Source: Prosapia bicincta (taxonomy: Eukaryota; Arthropoda; Insecta; Hemiptera; Cercopidae). From it: 64,000 nucleotides of DNA. Positions 25,071 through 35,060 of this stretch are shown here, in pieces. Under the pieces are notes generated by a model. The model was given only the letters and a program-made list of their open reading frames with translations. It searched no databases and was not told the DNA's origin. The stretch is taken from contig JBAIZL010000005.1 of assembly GCA_036971475.1 (NCBI GenBank), positions 233,772,869-233,836,868 on the forward strand, read 5' to 3'. Numbering within the stretch: position 1 is the first letter of the stretch; the number at the start of each line of letters is the position of its first letter. The position numbers were made by a program, and so were the translations under genes.

Positions 25071-27280
25071 CAACATGCAAGCTATCATACATGGGCGTAT
25101 ATACCACGTTAGGCCTACATACATGATAGTACACATAATGTGTTAAACAAACATGCGTGTAAACCTGCATACTATGCCAAGCCGACTTACATGAATCCCT
25201 AAATGTGCCTACTATGTCGGTAAACCACTGGCCAAGGCCTATATGATCTGAGCTAGTTTCACCTCGTCTATCAGGTAGAACCTGACAACCGTATAATACG
25301 GGAAGTACTATATGGTATAGCTAACAATGCATAACCTATCACGCCCATGACGGTCAACAAATATTACAATATAATTTAAAAAAGTTACGCAACCTATATA
25401 CATACAGTGCTAACCAATATAGGCATATATACTATGTTAAACCAGCATGCAATATACTCTAAATAGCCATATATACGCTGTTAAACCAATATGCAGGTTA
25501 ACCTATATACATCCTGTATTAGGCAAATATCCCCGTTACCCGCATAGGCCTATGTTAAGCCAGGATGAATGATAGCTTATATAGTGTGTTAAACAAATAT
25601 GCTTGTAAACCTACATAAATAATATGCTAAGCCTACATACTGTGCTAAACAGATATGCGTGTAAACCTACATAAATACTATGCTAACCAGCATGGATGCT
25701 ATCCTACATAAGCTTATATACTATGTTAAACCAGCATGCAATATACTCTAAATAGCCATATATACGCTGTTAAACAAATATGCGTGTAAACCCACATAAA
25801 TACGCCAAGCCAATATCCGTGCTATCATAGATAGGCGTATATACTATGTTAGGCCTACATACTGCGTTAAACAAACATGTATGTAAGCCGACAAGGGCCT
25901 ACAAATTATATCCAATGCATAGTTTAGCTAAAGGGCTATCACACACTATCCTACAAGCGGCCCACAAATTACCACATAATACCTGATACATAGCTTGGCT
26001 AATCATTAACACATAGTATACCCAACACATAATATCCGGTGCATAGCCTCGCTAAATAAGCATAAACCCCCCAAAATTGGCTTATCAATTATGTATGGTC
26101 TAGATATAGTCACACATGTCATTTCAAAAGTCAGCTGGAAAGAAACACTAGCCTGGTATATACTATGTTAAACCAGCATGCAATATACTCTAAATAGCCA
26201 TATATACGCTGTTAAACAAATATGCGTGTAAACCCACATAAATACGCCAAGCCAATATCCATGCTATCATAGATAGGCGTATATACTATGTTAGGCCTAC
26301 ATACTGCGTTAAACAAACATGTGTGTAAGCCGACAAGGGCCTACAAATTATATCCAATGCATAGTTTAGCTAATGGTTATCACACAGTAGCCTGACTACA
26401 ACTTGCCCACATAATACCTGATACATAGCTAGACTAATCATTAACACATAGTATCCGATGCATAGCCCGACGATGGGTTAACATATAGTATCCGATAAGT
26501 AGCTTGAGAATGCCCCAACACATAATACCCGGTGCATAGCCTCGCTAATGGTTAGCACATAGTAGCCGATGCTGAGCCTGGCTATGGAATATCACATATT
26601 ATCTGATGTGTAGCCTGACTAATGGTTAACACAGCCAATGCATAGCTAGGCTAATGATTAACATAAAGTATCCAATGCAAGGCTTGGGTAATGTATATAG
26701 TTAGCCTACATTCTGTGTTATCTATGTAAACCCACAAACTATGCTAAGCCGGTTATCCATAGAGACAAATCTATGGTGATGCAAGAGTAACCAGCACCCC
26801 GACAACAGATACCTAGCATGATCATAGCCTACATTGCCTGATAACAGATGCCTAGCCTGACCATAGCCTACATAGCTAGACAAAAGATACATAACTAGAC
26901 AATAGATACCTAGCCTGACAACAGACACCAATCCTGGAATCAAATACATAGCCCGACAAACGATGTATAGCCCGACAAGGGCTAGCACATAGTATCCGAG
27001 GTATAGAATGACTAACGGTTAACACATGGTATCCAAAGCATAACTAGGCTAGTGAATAACTAATGGTTAGTTTGACTATGGTTAACACACACAGTGTCCG
27101 ATGCATAGCTTAGCTAATGGATAACACATAGTAACCTATGCCTAGCCTGACTAGGGCTAACACATAGTACCCGATGAATGGCTCGACTAAGGCCAACACA
27201 CAGTATACGATGCACAACTTAGGATCGAATATGACGTCATCCAGGGCGGAGATGGTGGCTATGTTGATACCGTGATGGCC
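24921..27280 (+). other. Gene-free repeat-derived sequence, outer left module
   Basis: The stretch is assembled from diverged copies of AT-rich phrases such as GTTAAACAAATATGCGTGTA, ACTATGTTAGGCCTACAT and ACACATAGTATCCGATGCAT. Local duplications include about 25700-25900 against 26160-26370. No reading frame has support. Confidence 0.7.
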
Positions 27281-27640
27281 AGTGTAAGTAGATCTCGCCC
27301 TAGACTGGCGCGGACCCACCCCTAACTCGGCCGCTACGTAACCTAGGACTATAGGGGTAGTTTTGGATGATGCTCAAGGTCATCCCGACCCTGACCCCAG
27401 ACCAAGGGGTGGTTTTGACCACGTTCAGGGGGGTAGGGGGTAGTTTTTTCGAAAAAAAAAAAAAACAAAATCGGCCGCTACGTAACCCAGGACTACAGGG
27501 GTAGTTTCGGATGATGCGGGCGGACGTCCTGACCCTGACCGTAGCTTTGGGGGTGGTTTTGAACACGTTTAGAGGGGTAGGGGGTAGTTGTTCGAAAAAA
27601 TTTATTTCCAACACACTGACCTAAGCTAGCCAAAATGGAT

Positions 27641-27660
27641 CTAACCTAACCTAACCTAAG
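27641..27660. repeat. TTAGG telomere-type run (as CCTAA)
   Basis: Three to four CCTAA units in a row, mirrored at 39544-39563. TTAGG is the common arthropod telomere repeat. A run this short can arise by chance or reflect the terminal module's own sequence. Confidence 0.6.
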
Positions 27661-28436
27661 TGTTGGGGGTGACCTCGGCTACGTTCAGGACCATCACCGG
27701 GGGTAGCTCCGGGGGTGGATTGGGGGTGGGGGGTAGTTTTCGAAAAAATTTTGGAAAAACGTGCCTTGACCGATAGGGTATGTCTAGAGTGTATTATTGC
27801 GTCGGTAGGGGTAGTTTCACCTAGGGGTAGTTTTTACAAAAAATATGAAATTGCCGAAAATCAATCGGTTGGATCAACAGACAGTACGGGATATGTCTAG
27901 AGTCCAATAAGGAACGCTGCGGGGGTGGAATCACCTAGGGGTAGTTTTTACAAAAAATATGAAATTGCCAAAAATCGATCGGTTGGACCAACAGACAGTA
28001 CGGGATACGTGTAGAGTCCAGTACTGGCTGCTGCGGGGGCGGTTCACCTGGGGGTAGTTTTTAAATAAAATACGAAAATGCCGAAATTCGATCGGACGGA
28101 TCAAATGACCGTACGGGATATGTCTAGAGTCCAATAAGGAACGCTGCGGGGGTGGTTTCACCTGTGGGTTGTCTTCAGAATGCCAAACATAATAGGCGGA
28201 ATAGCTCCGGTGGAGGGGGTAACTTTTGGAAAGACTTAATGGTTATCTGAAGTAAGGCCTCTTAGGTAGTGTAACCCAGGAATAGCTTGGGTGGTGGGGG
28301 TAACTTTGGAAAGATGTAACGGTTATCTGATGACGTATCAGCGCCCGAGCGAGTCTATGCAAGTAGTAGGCTCACCCTAACTATAGTGGTCTACCCCAAA
28401 AAAATTTTGATGATGAGGGGCCCAGGGGTATATGAT

Positions 28437-28690
28437 TGGCAAACTCAAAATTTGTCTATGCTACTAAAATAATAAACAATGCAGTCAGCCTATAAGTAAA
28501 GCTACATAAGAGAAGGGCTAGGACGGTTGCTATATCAACTACCGAGAGAAATACCTCCACCTTTGGCAAACTCAAAATTTGTCTATGCTACTAAAATAAT
28601 AAACAATGCAGTCAGCCTATAAGTAAAGCTACATAAGAGCAGGGCTAGGACGGTTGCTATAACAACTACCAAGAGAAATACCTCCACCAA
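28437..28690 (+). repeat. 128-bp tandem duplication in inner left module
   Basis: TTGGCAAACTCAAAATTTG through GAAATACCTCCACC occurs twice in a row with a handful of differences. The same duplication appears in mirror position at about 38514-38768. Confidence 0.85.
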
Positions 28691-28699
28691 GTCTTAGGT

Positions 28700-31600
28700 A
28701 AAGCTATCTGTGGAGCAAGGCCTCAGGAAAAGCCATCCCTTAGGCCGACCCTTAGGTAAAGCCATCCAGGTGTCGGACCTTTGGTAAAGTCACACCAGGA
28801 GTCGTGCTAGAGGTAAAGCCCCCAGGAGCTAGGCCTAGCCAACCCGAAGCCAGCCGGGTGTCAGACCTCCGTTAAAGTAACCGAGGAGTCGGGCCTGAGG
28901 TAGAGCCGGCCAGGCCCTAGGTAAAGCTACCATTGAGGCAGACCAACGGTAAAGCTACCATGGAGTCGGGGCCTAGGTAAAGCTACCATGGAGTTAGACC
29001 ATAGGTAAAGCAAACACGGAGCAAGGACTCAGGTAAAAGCCATCTCGAAGCCAGCCGATAGGTAAAGTAACCCCGGATTCAGGCATCAAGTGGGGGTGGT
29101 TATCAAATAATATATGAAATTACCAAAAAATGATCGGTTAGATCAAACGACCAACGACCTACATAGAGGTCAAATAGTCAACAAGTTGAATCGACCAATC
29201 ACAACGCAGGGGCCCGGTAGGCCTACGTAAACGGTCAATGTAAGACGAGACGGCCCATATAACGTGTTAAACCAATATATGACAGCCCACATAATGTGTT
29301 AAACAAATATGCAAGCCTACATACACACTATGCTCGGTAAATCGCCGGCCAAGGCCTATATGAACTGAGATAGTTTCACCTCATATACCAGGTAGAACCA
29401 CGGGCAGGCAACCGTATAATATGGGGAGTACTATAAGGTATAGCTAAACCAATATATACGATAGCCCACATAATGTGTTAAACAAATACGCAAGCTTGCA
29501 TACATACTATGCTAGGCCTACATACATGAATCCCTAAATGCGCCTACTATGTCGGTAAATCACTGGCCACAGCCTATATGAACAGAGATAGTTTCACCTC
29601 ATATATCAGGTAGAACCTGGCAATCGTATAATATGGGAAGTACTATAAGGTACATCTACCAATGCATAACCTATCAAGCCCATGACGGTCAACAAATATT
29701 ACAATATAATTAAAAAAAAGTTACGCAATCTATATATACATACAGTGCTAAGCCAACATTCAGGCATATATACTTTGTTAAACCAGCATGCAATATACTC
29801 TAAATAGCCATAACGGTGTTAAACCAATATGCAGGTTAACCCATATACATCCTGTATTAGGCCAATAGTCCCGTTACCCACATATGCCTATATAATATGT
29901 TAAGCCTGGATGAATGATATCTTATATAGTGTGTTAAACAAAAACGCTTGTAAACCCACATAAATAATATGCTAAGCCTACATACTGTGCTAAACAGATA
30001 CGCGTGTAAACTCACATAAATACAATGCTAACCAACATGGATGCTATCCTACATAGGCTTATATACTATGTTAGGCCTGGATACGTGATTGCCCCATATA
30101 GTGTGTTAAATAAATATGCGTGTAAACCAAATAAATACTCTGGTAAGCCAACATGCATGCTATCATAGATAGGCGTATATACTATGTTAGGCCTACATAG
30201 CGCGTTAAACAAACATGTGTAAGCCACCATACATATTATGCTAAGCCGACTTACATGAATCCCTAAATGTGCCCGCTATGTCGGTAAACCACTGGCCAAA
30301 GCCTATATGATCTGAGCTATTTACACCTCGTCTATCAGGTAGAACTTGGCAGCCGTATAATATGGTATAGATAACAATGCATAACATATCACGCCCATGA
30401 CGGTCAACAAAATATTACAATATAATTTAAAAAAAAGTTACGCAACCTATATACATACAATGCTAACCAATATAGGCATATATACTATGCTAAACCAGCA
30501 TGCAATATACTCTAAATAGCCATATATATATGCTGTTAAACCAATATGCAGGTTAACCCATATACATCCTGTATTAGGCCAATAGTCCCGTTACCCACAT
30601 ATGCCTATATAATATGTTAAGCCTGGATGAATGATATCTTATATAGTGTGTTAAACAAAAACGCTTGTAAACCCACATAAATAATATGCTAAGCCTGTGC
30701 TAAACAGATACGCGTGTAAACTCACATAAATACAATGCTAACCAACATGGATGCTATCCTACATAGGCTTATATACTATGTTAGGCCCGCATACGTATTA
30801 CCCTATATAGTGTGTTAAATAAATATGCGTGTAAACCAAATAAATACTATGCTAAACCGACATGCATGCTATCATACTATGTTAGGCCTACATAATGTGT
30901 TAAACATATATGTGTGTGCAAGCTTGCATAGATATTATGCTAAGAAGACATGGGCCTACAAAGTATAACACATTATATCCGGTGCATAGTTTAGCTAACG
31001 GTCATCACACACTATCCTACAAGCTGCCCACAAATTACCTGATACATAGCCTGGCTAATCATTAACACATAGTAGGCCCCAACACATAATATCCGGTGCA
31101 TAGCCTAGCTAAATAAGCATAAACTCCCCAAAATTGGCATATCAATTATGTATGGTCTAGATATAGTCACACATGTCATTTCAAAAGTCAGCTGGAAAGA
31201 AACACTAGCCTGGCTGATCGTTAACACATAGTAGGCCCCAACACATAATCTCCAGTGCATAGCCAGGCTAATGTTCATCATGTAGTACCCAATGCATAGC
31301 TTGAGTATGGTTTAACAAACAGTATCCAAAGCATAGCTTGACTATGATTATCACATGAGTAGGTTGATTACAAACTAACACATAATAATCATTGCACAGT
31401 CTGACTAATGGTTATTAAATAGTACCTGTTGCATAGCCAGGCTAATGATTAACACATAGTACCCGATGCACAGTCTGACTAGGGTAAACACATAGTATCC
31501 GAACCATAGATTGACTAATGGTTAACACATGGTATCCAAAGCATAGCTAGGCTAGCGAATAACTAATGGTTAGTTTGACTATGGTTAACACACACACAGT

Positions 31601-31775
31601 ATCCGATGCGTAGCTTAGCTAATGGATAACACATAGTAACCTATGCTTAGCCTGACTAGGGCTAACACATATCCGATGAATGGCTCGACTAAGGCTAACA
31701 CACAGTATCCGGATCGAATATGACGTCATCCAGGGCGAAGATGGCGGCTATGTTGATACCGTGATGGCCAGTGTA
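28700..31775 (+). other. Gene-free repeat-derived sequence, inner left module
   Basis: Same composition as the outer module: GGTAAAGCTACC segments, then AT-rich TAAACAAATATGCGTG-type repeats, then ACACATAGTATCCGATGCAT-type repeats. It ends in the block around TGACGTCATCCAGGGCG and CCAGTGTA. It is diverged from the outer module but nearly identical to its mirror at 35435-38990. Confidence 0.7.
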
Positions 31776-32355
31776 GGCCAGATCAAATAACTAAACTACT
31801 GTCTTACGCGAAGTTCAAACGAACAACATTGACACCAAGTCCAAATAGGCTATGGCGGCTATGCCCAGATCAACGTTGAAAAACTTACGCTAATCAACCA
31901 GCAAACTGACACCTGGTTCAAATGGGTTATGGTTAGTGAAGGCACCGGCAAAAGCCTTAGGCCTTAGACATAGCTACCAACGCATACCAAAATATCTATG
32001 CAGAAACCATCAAGGCCTGTCTAGGTATGTTGTATCATTTACAGCATACTAACTTAGGTAAAGCTACCTTTCAGGTAGGCCCTAGGTAAAGCTACCCTGG
32101 AGTCAGGTCGTAGGTAAAGCCACCCAGGTCTTAGGTAAAGCCACCTTGGACTTAGGTTAAAACCATCCTGAAGTCAGGTCTTAGGTGAAGCCACCAGGGC
32201 CTTAGGTAAGGCAATCATTGAGCAAAGTCTCAGGTAAAGCCAACCCGGAGCCTTAGGTAAAGCTAGCTTGGAGTCAACCCTTAACAATAGTTAAGCGGCT
32301 ATCGATGCTGTGAAATATGATGGTGTAAATAAAACTCTGGATATACAGGTAAGAC
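31776..32355 (+). other. Inner edge of left arm and 3' flank of the RING gene
   Basis: Up to about 32170 this is the mirror of 35061-35434. Related sequence also occurs in element B at about 53555-53830, recognised by TAGCCTATTTGAGCTTGGTG and its variants. From 32171 the sequence is unique to the left side and leads to the 3' end of the minus-strand gene. Confidence 0.65.
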
Positions 32356-32361
32356 TTTATT
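32356..32361 (-). terminator. Polyadenylation signal of the RING gene
   Basis: AATAAA on the minus strand, 33 bases past the stop codon of the six-exon gene. Confidence 0.75.
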
Positions 32362-32393
32362 AACGAATATTTAAACTATGATATTTTGAACAA

Positions 32394-33591
32394 TTACTCC
32401 AGGTTCAGATATAGCCGGTAGCGTCTGTCTACGTGTTTCCTACATATGGGGCACACCTGCACCTTTTCAGCACACTCGTTGCAATAAACGTGACCGCAGG
32501 GTACGATGACGGTGCATGGTGGTTTTCCCAAGCAGACAGTGCAGTCCGCTATACGATAGCCACCTCCTTCAATCTGCTCTCCCGAACTTCTCTGTATCAA
32601 CACACGTACAAAGCGGATAATTTATATTATTGTACACGAATAGTATAAATACAGGTATCGCTACAAAATGTAATACTTACGACCGTGTATGGAGGGTCTC
32701 GCTCGACCATTACTGCCTTCGCTTCAGCGACAGCCACTCTTCTTCTGCCTTCTTCAACTAGCTTGTCCAGCTCGCCAATCATAATCCTCCATACGCCGAC
32801 TGCGTAGAAGCTATCCTCACACGCGTCTTTACGCAACGCCGCCTCTAGGTCCGATACAAGCCGTCTTAGCATATGTAGTGCATCAGTCGTTACGCTACGT
32901 GCTGCAGCTGCACGTGCATACTCCACAACAGTCTAGAAAAGGAATAAATAGAAATTAAAAAAAATCATGTATAAGCCTATACTACCACTATCACTGTTCA
33001 ATAAAACTTACCGCATATTGAGGAGGATATCGTATCCTGCGTCCTAAACAAAGTAAACAGTCTATACGGGCGTGCTCGACCCCTCGTATGTGCTTCAGTT
33101 CCTCCTCTAATACGTTTGAATAGAAAATTCGATTTCCGACCCTGATGATAGCGTGATTTATTGGTCCAACCTATGAAATACAATTTATTAGTAATGAAAA
33201 ATACAAAGATAACGTTAATAACGCAATAGGAATACAATAATCACCAGTGTTGGATGGTTGGTAGACTCGGGTCCTTTGGCTGGAGTGTTTGTCCCCTGAA
33301 AGAAACATATCATTATTAGATATGAAAATGAGCCTCCGATAATAGTCTAAATTGTATATAATTACCTGCGATGTGGTACCATAGGTACTCGGTTCGGCTT
33401 CCATCGAATTGCGGCTATAGTACGATGTCCCTGGGCTGCGTCTGCTATCGTCCCAAATACCCGTTTCATCGTCGATGTTTGTTGGCTGGAAAACCAATGG
33501 AAAAATTGGAATAACGAAAAAATAGAAAGTATTTAGAAAAAAGAACACACTAATTCATACTCACCTCTGACTGAATACTTTTATCGGTCAT
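32394..33591 (-). CDS. RING-finger protein, six exons (element A)
   Basis: I assembled this gene from splice signals. Its exons, in minus-strand order, are 33591-33565, 33485-33366, 33295-33245, 33170-33012, 32932-32681 and 32591-32394. All five introns have GT...AG ends and all lie in phase 0, giving 268 residues. Residues 1-66 are polar, Ser/Thr-rich and likely disordered. Residues 67-119 are a conserved-looking exon with a CLLC pair. Residues 120-203 are predicted helical. Residues 220-253 form a C3HC4 RING (C220, C223, C235, H237, C240, C243, C250, C253) at the extreme C terminus. RING proteins of this type usually act as E3 ubiquitin ligases; substrate and location are unknown. The gene diverges from the IAP gene across about 490 bp. 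Its helical exon resembles exon 2 of the RING gene in element B (pattern DL.A....F....VW......L...V), so they are probably orthologous cargo. Confidence 0.8.
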
Positions 33592-33659
33592 CGTTAATCT
33601 TAACACACTTAATTGCAAAAACGCCGAAGACTGGTGCTCTCTGTATGAAATTCCCGGCA

Positions 33660-33665
33660 TATATA
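33660..33665 (-). promoter_or_regulatory. TATA box of the RING gene
   Basis: TATATA in the minus-strand context GGTATATATGCC, about 70 bases upstream of the ATG. A CCAGT initiator-like sequence lies about 30 bases downstream. Spacing and order fit an RNA polymerase II core promoter. Confidence 0.6.
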
Positions 33666-33734
33666 CCTACTTCACCCCTCCCCGCGTATTTGCACATCAC
33701 AAGCCGAAAAACGGTATATAATTACCTCTATGAC

Positions 33735-33935
33735 CGACGGTAATAGAGTAACGTTTCATTGCAGGTGTAGATCATACTCACAGAGCTCGACAATGCTTCT
33801 TTAAAACCTATACATTAATACTGTTATGACCGCGATATCAACATAACCGCAGCAAATGACGTCAGACAAAATGTCGGTCAAGATGGCGTCCGGACGGTCA
33901 TCTGTATAGGTTTAACTGTTGCTTGCCATAACACT
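33735..33935. promoter_or_regulatory. Conserved intergenic block shared with element B
   Basis: About 190 bp between the two divergent genes match 53003-53170 of element B in reverse orientation at high identity. Shared phrases include AAATGACGTCA (a CRE-like palindrome), ATATCAACATAACCGCAGCA and GCATTGTCGAGCT. A weaker cousin (CGGTATCAACATAGCC with TGACGTCAT) occurs at the end of each arm module. Its position between divergent promoters suggests shared upstream control. Confidence 0.65.
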
Positions 33936-34039
33936 AGTCCATCTGCAGGAGAAGTCGGCCAAAGGGCGGGTGTGTACAAATCTGAACGAGTTCAACATGT
34001 CTCTGATCAACCCCGACGTAATCATCCCCTAACCAACAA

Positions 34040-34073
34040 TATAAGTACGGACAGCACAGACCCAAGTCCTCAG
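34040..34073 (+). promoter_or_regulatory. TATA box and initiator of the IAP gene
   Basis: TATAAGT at 34040-34046 is followed 30 bases later by TCAGAC at 34070, a good arthropod-type initiator. Transcription starting at about 34072 would leave only about 10 bases of 5' untranslated RNA before the ATG at 34082. Confidence 0.65.
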
Positions 34074-34081
34074 ACAACAGC

Positions 34082-34618
34082 ATGGTAGGTGTCTACTACT
34101 GGACAGACACTCTCACAATCGAGAAGAAAGCCTTCCCCAAACTATCACCGTATCGTCGTAGATTAAGATCGTTTCGTACTTGGATAGGAGTGTCAAACGA
34201 TACTGTCAACCCCGAGCGTCTCAGCGAAGCGGGATTCTTTTACACCGGCCCAGAAGATCAAACATTGTGCTTTACATGCGCCGGAGGCCTTAAAGATTGG
34301 TCAGCGAATGATGATCCGTTACAGGAACATGCAAAGTGGTTTCCTAAATGTAAATACATAGTGGGTATATGTGCTAAACAGGCACAGATGGGGGAAGACA
34401 TCTGTACAACAGACGATGAAGACTACTCGGACGACGATGACGGTGTAAACAATCAGAATGATCGTACGCTGTGCAAGATTTGCTGTATCGAAGAAATACA
34501 GGTTGCCCTTCTACCGTGCGGACATGTGTTTGCCTGTCTGGGGTGTGCATTGAACCTTCAAGAGTGTAGCATATGCAGAGTGCGGACATCCGCTACGATA
34601 AGAGTATATCTATCGTAG
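34082..34618 (+). CDS. BIR-RING inhibitor-of-apoptosis-like protein
   Basis: One intronless 178-residue frame. The BIR domain runs from about residue 24 to 94: R27/L28/SF30-31 and W34 at the start, then GFFYTG at 51-56. The zinc ligands C63, C66, H83 and C90 have the family spacing CX2CX16HX6C. An acidic linker (about 105-120) joins it to an IAP-type RING with C131, C134, C146, H148, C152, C155, C162 and C165, ending in a short RVYLS tail. This is the minimal single-BIR plus RING layout seen in some viral and cellular IAPs, which bind caspases or pro-apoptotic factors and ubiquitinate targets. All metal ligands are present, so it looks functional. The ATG is the first after a TATA/initiator pair. 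Its counterpart in element B is reduced to a relic. Confidence 0.93.
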   Translation: MVGVYYWTDTLTIEKKAFPKLSPYRRRLRSFRTWIGVSNDTVNPERLSEAGFFYTGPEDQTLCFTCAGGLKDWSANDDPLQEHAKWFPKCKYIVGICAKQAQMGEDICTTDDEDYSDDDDGVNNQNDRTLCKICCIEEIQVALLPCGHVFACLGCALNLQECSICRVRTSATIRVYLS

Positions 34619-34652
34619 CTAAGCCTAATGTAAATAATACTACTATGTGATC

Positions 34653-34658
34653 AATAAA
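34653..34658 (+). terminator. Polyadenylation signal of the IAP gene
   Basis: AATAAA lies 35 bases past the stop codon and is followed by a GT-rich stretch. Confidence 0.8.
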
Positions 34659-34659
34659 A

Positions 34660-35060
34660 TGATTTTGTTTACATGTGTTTGTACTTATTGAAACTCCTAA
34701 AACAAACTATATAGGTAGAGGTCAACATAGGATAAGTACTAGTGTCTTGATAATAATATGATTTGAACGATAACCAAATTAAACATTCAGTGTTAAATCT
34801 AGTTACAGCTGCATTATACACATTACAATCTGTTTGACAGGTCGCAACCCGCACGAGACACATTACTATATATCTAGTAAACTCGGCCTCTAGACAAGTT
34901 TAACACTAGCTTAGACATATCTCTGTAAAAATTCCAATCACCCGACGTAATTTAGGTTAAATATAACTTCGCAAAAACATGTAAACTCATGCTAAATCTA
35001 ACAGAAATGTAAACTGTCGTTAAAGTGCGTTAAAATCTGGGCAAAACACGGGCCCTTCTC
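34660..35060. other. IAP 3' flank, conserved in element B
   Basis: Noncoding AT-rich sequence. It matches about 52480-52830 of element B in reverse orientation (for example CACTAGCTTAGACATATCTC and GCTAAATCTAAC), so the IAP neighbourhood is ancestral to both elements. It ends where the right arm begins. Confidence 0.7.

Larger units (their letters stand above)
22010..32170 (+). repeat. Left inverted arm of element A
   Basis: This arm is the reverse complement of 35061-45063. It is about 10.16 kb, against 10.0 kb on the right. Most of the difference is one extra 140-bp unit in the GGTAAAGCTACC array near 23450-23730. The arm contains no supportable gene. It is built from two diverged direct copies of one module (22010-27286 and 27287-31775) plus about 395 bp of inner sequence. 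Confidence 0.9.

Noticed and set aside
27300..27614. 104-codon frames in the arms, identical at 39590-39904
   Set aside because: They read through GGGGTAGTTT motifs and poly-A tracts of the terminal module. Their mirror identity reflects arm identity, not coding selection.
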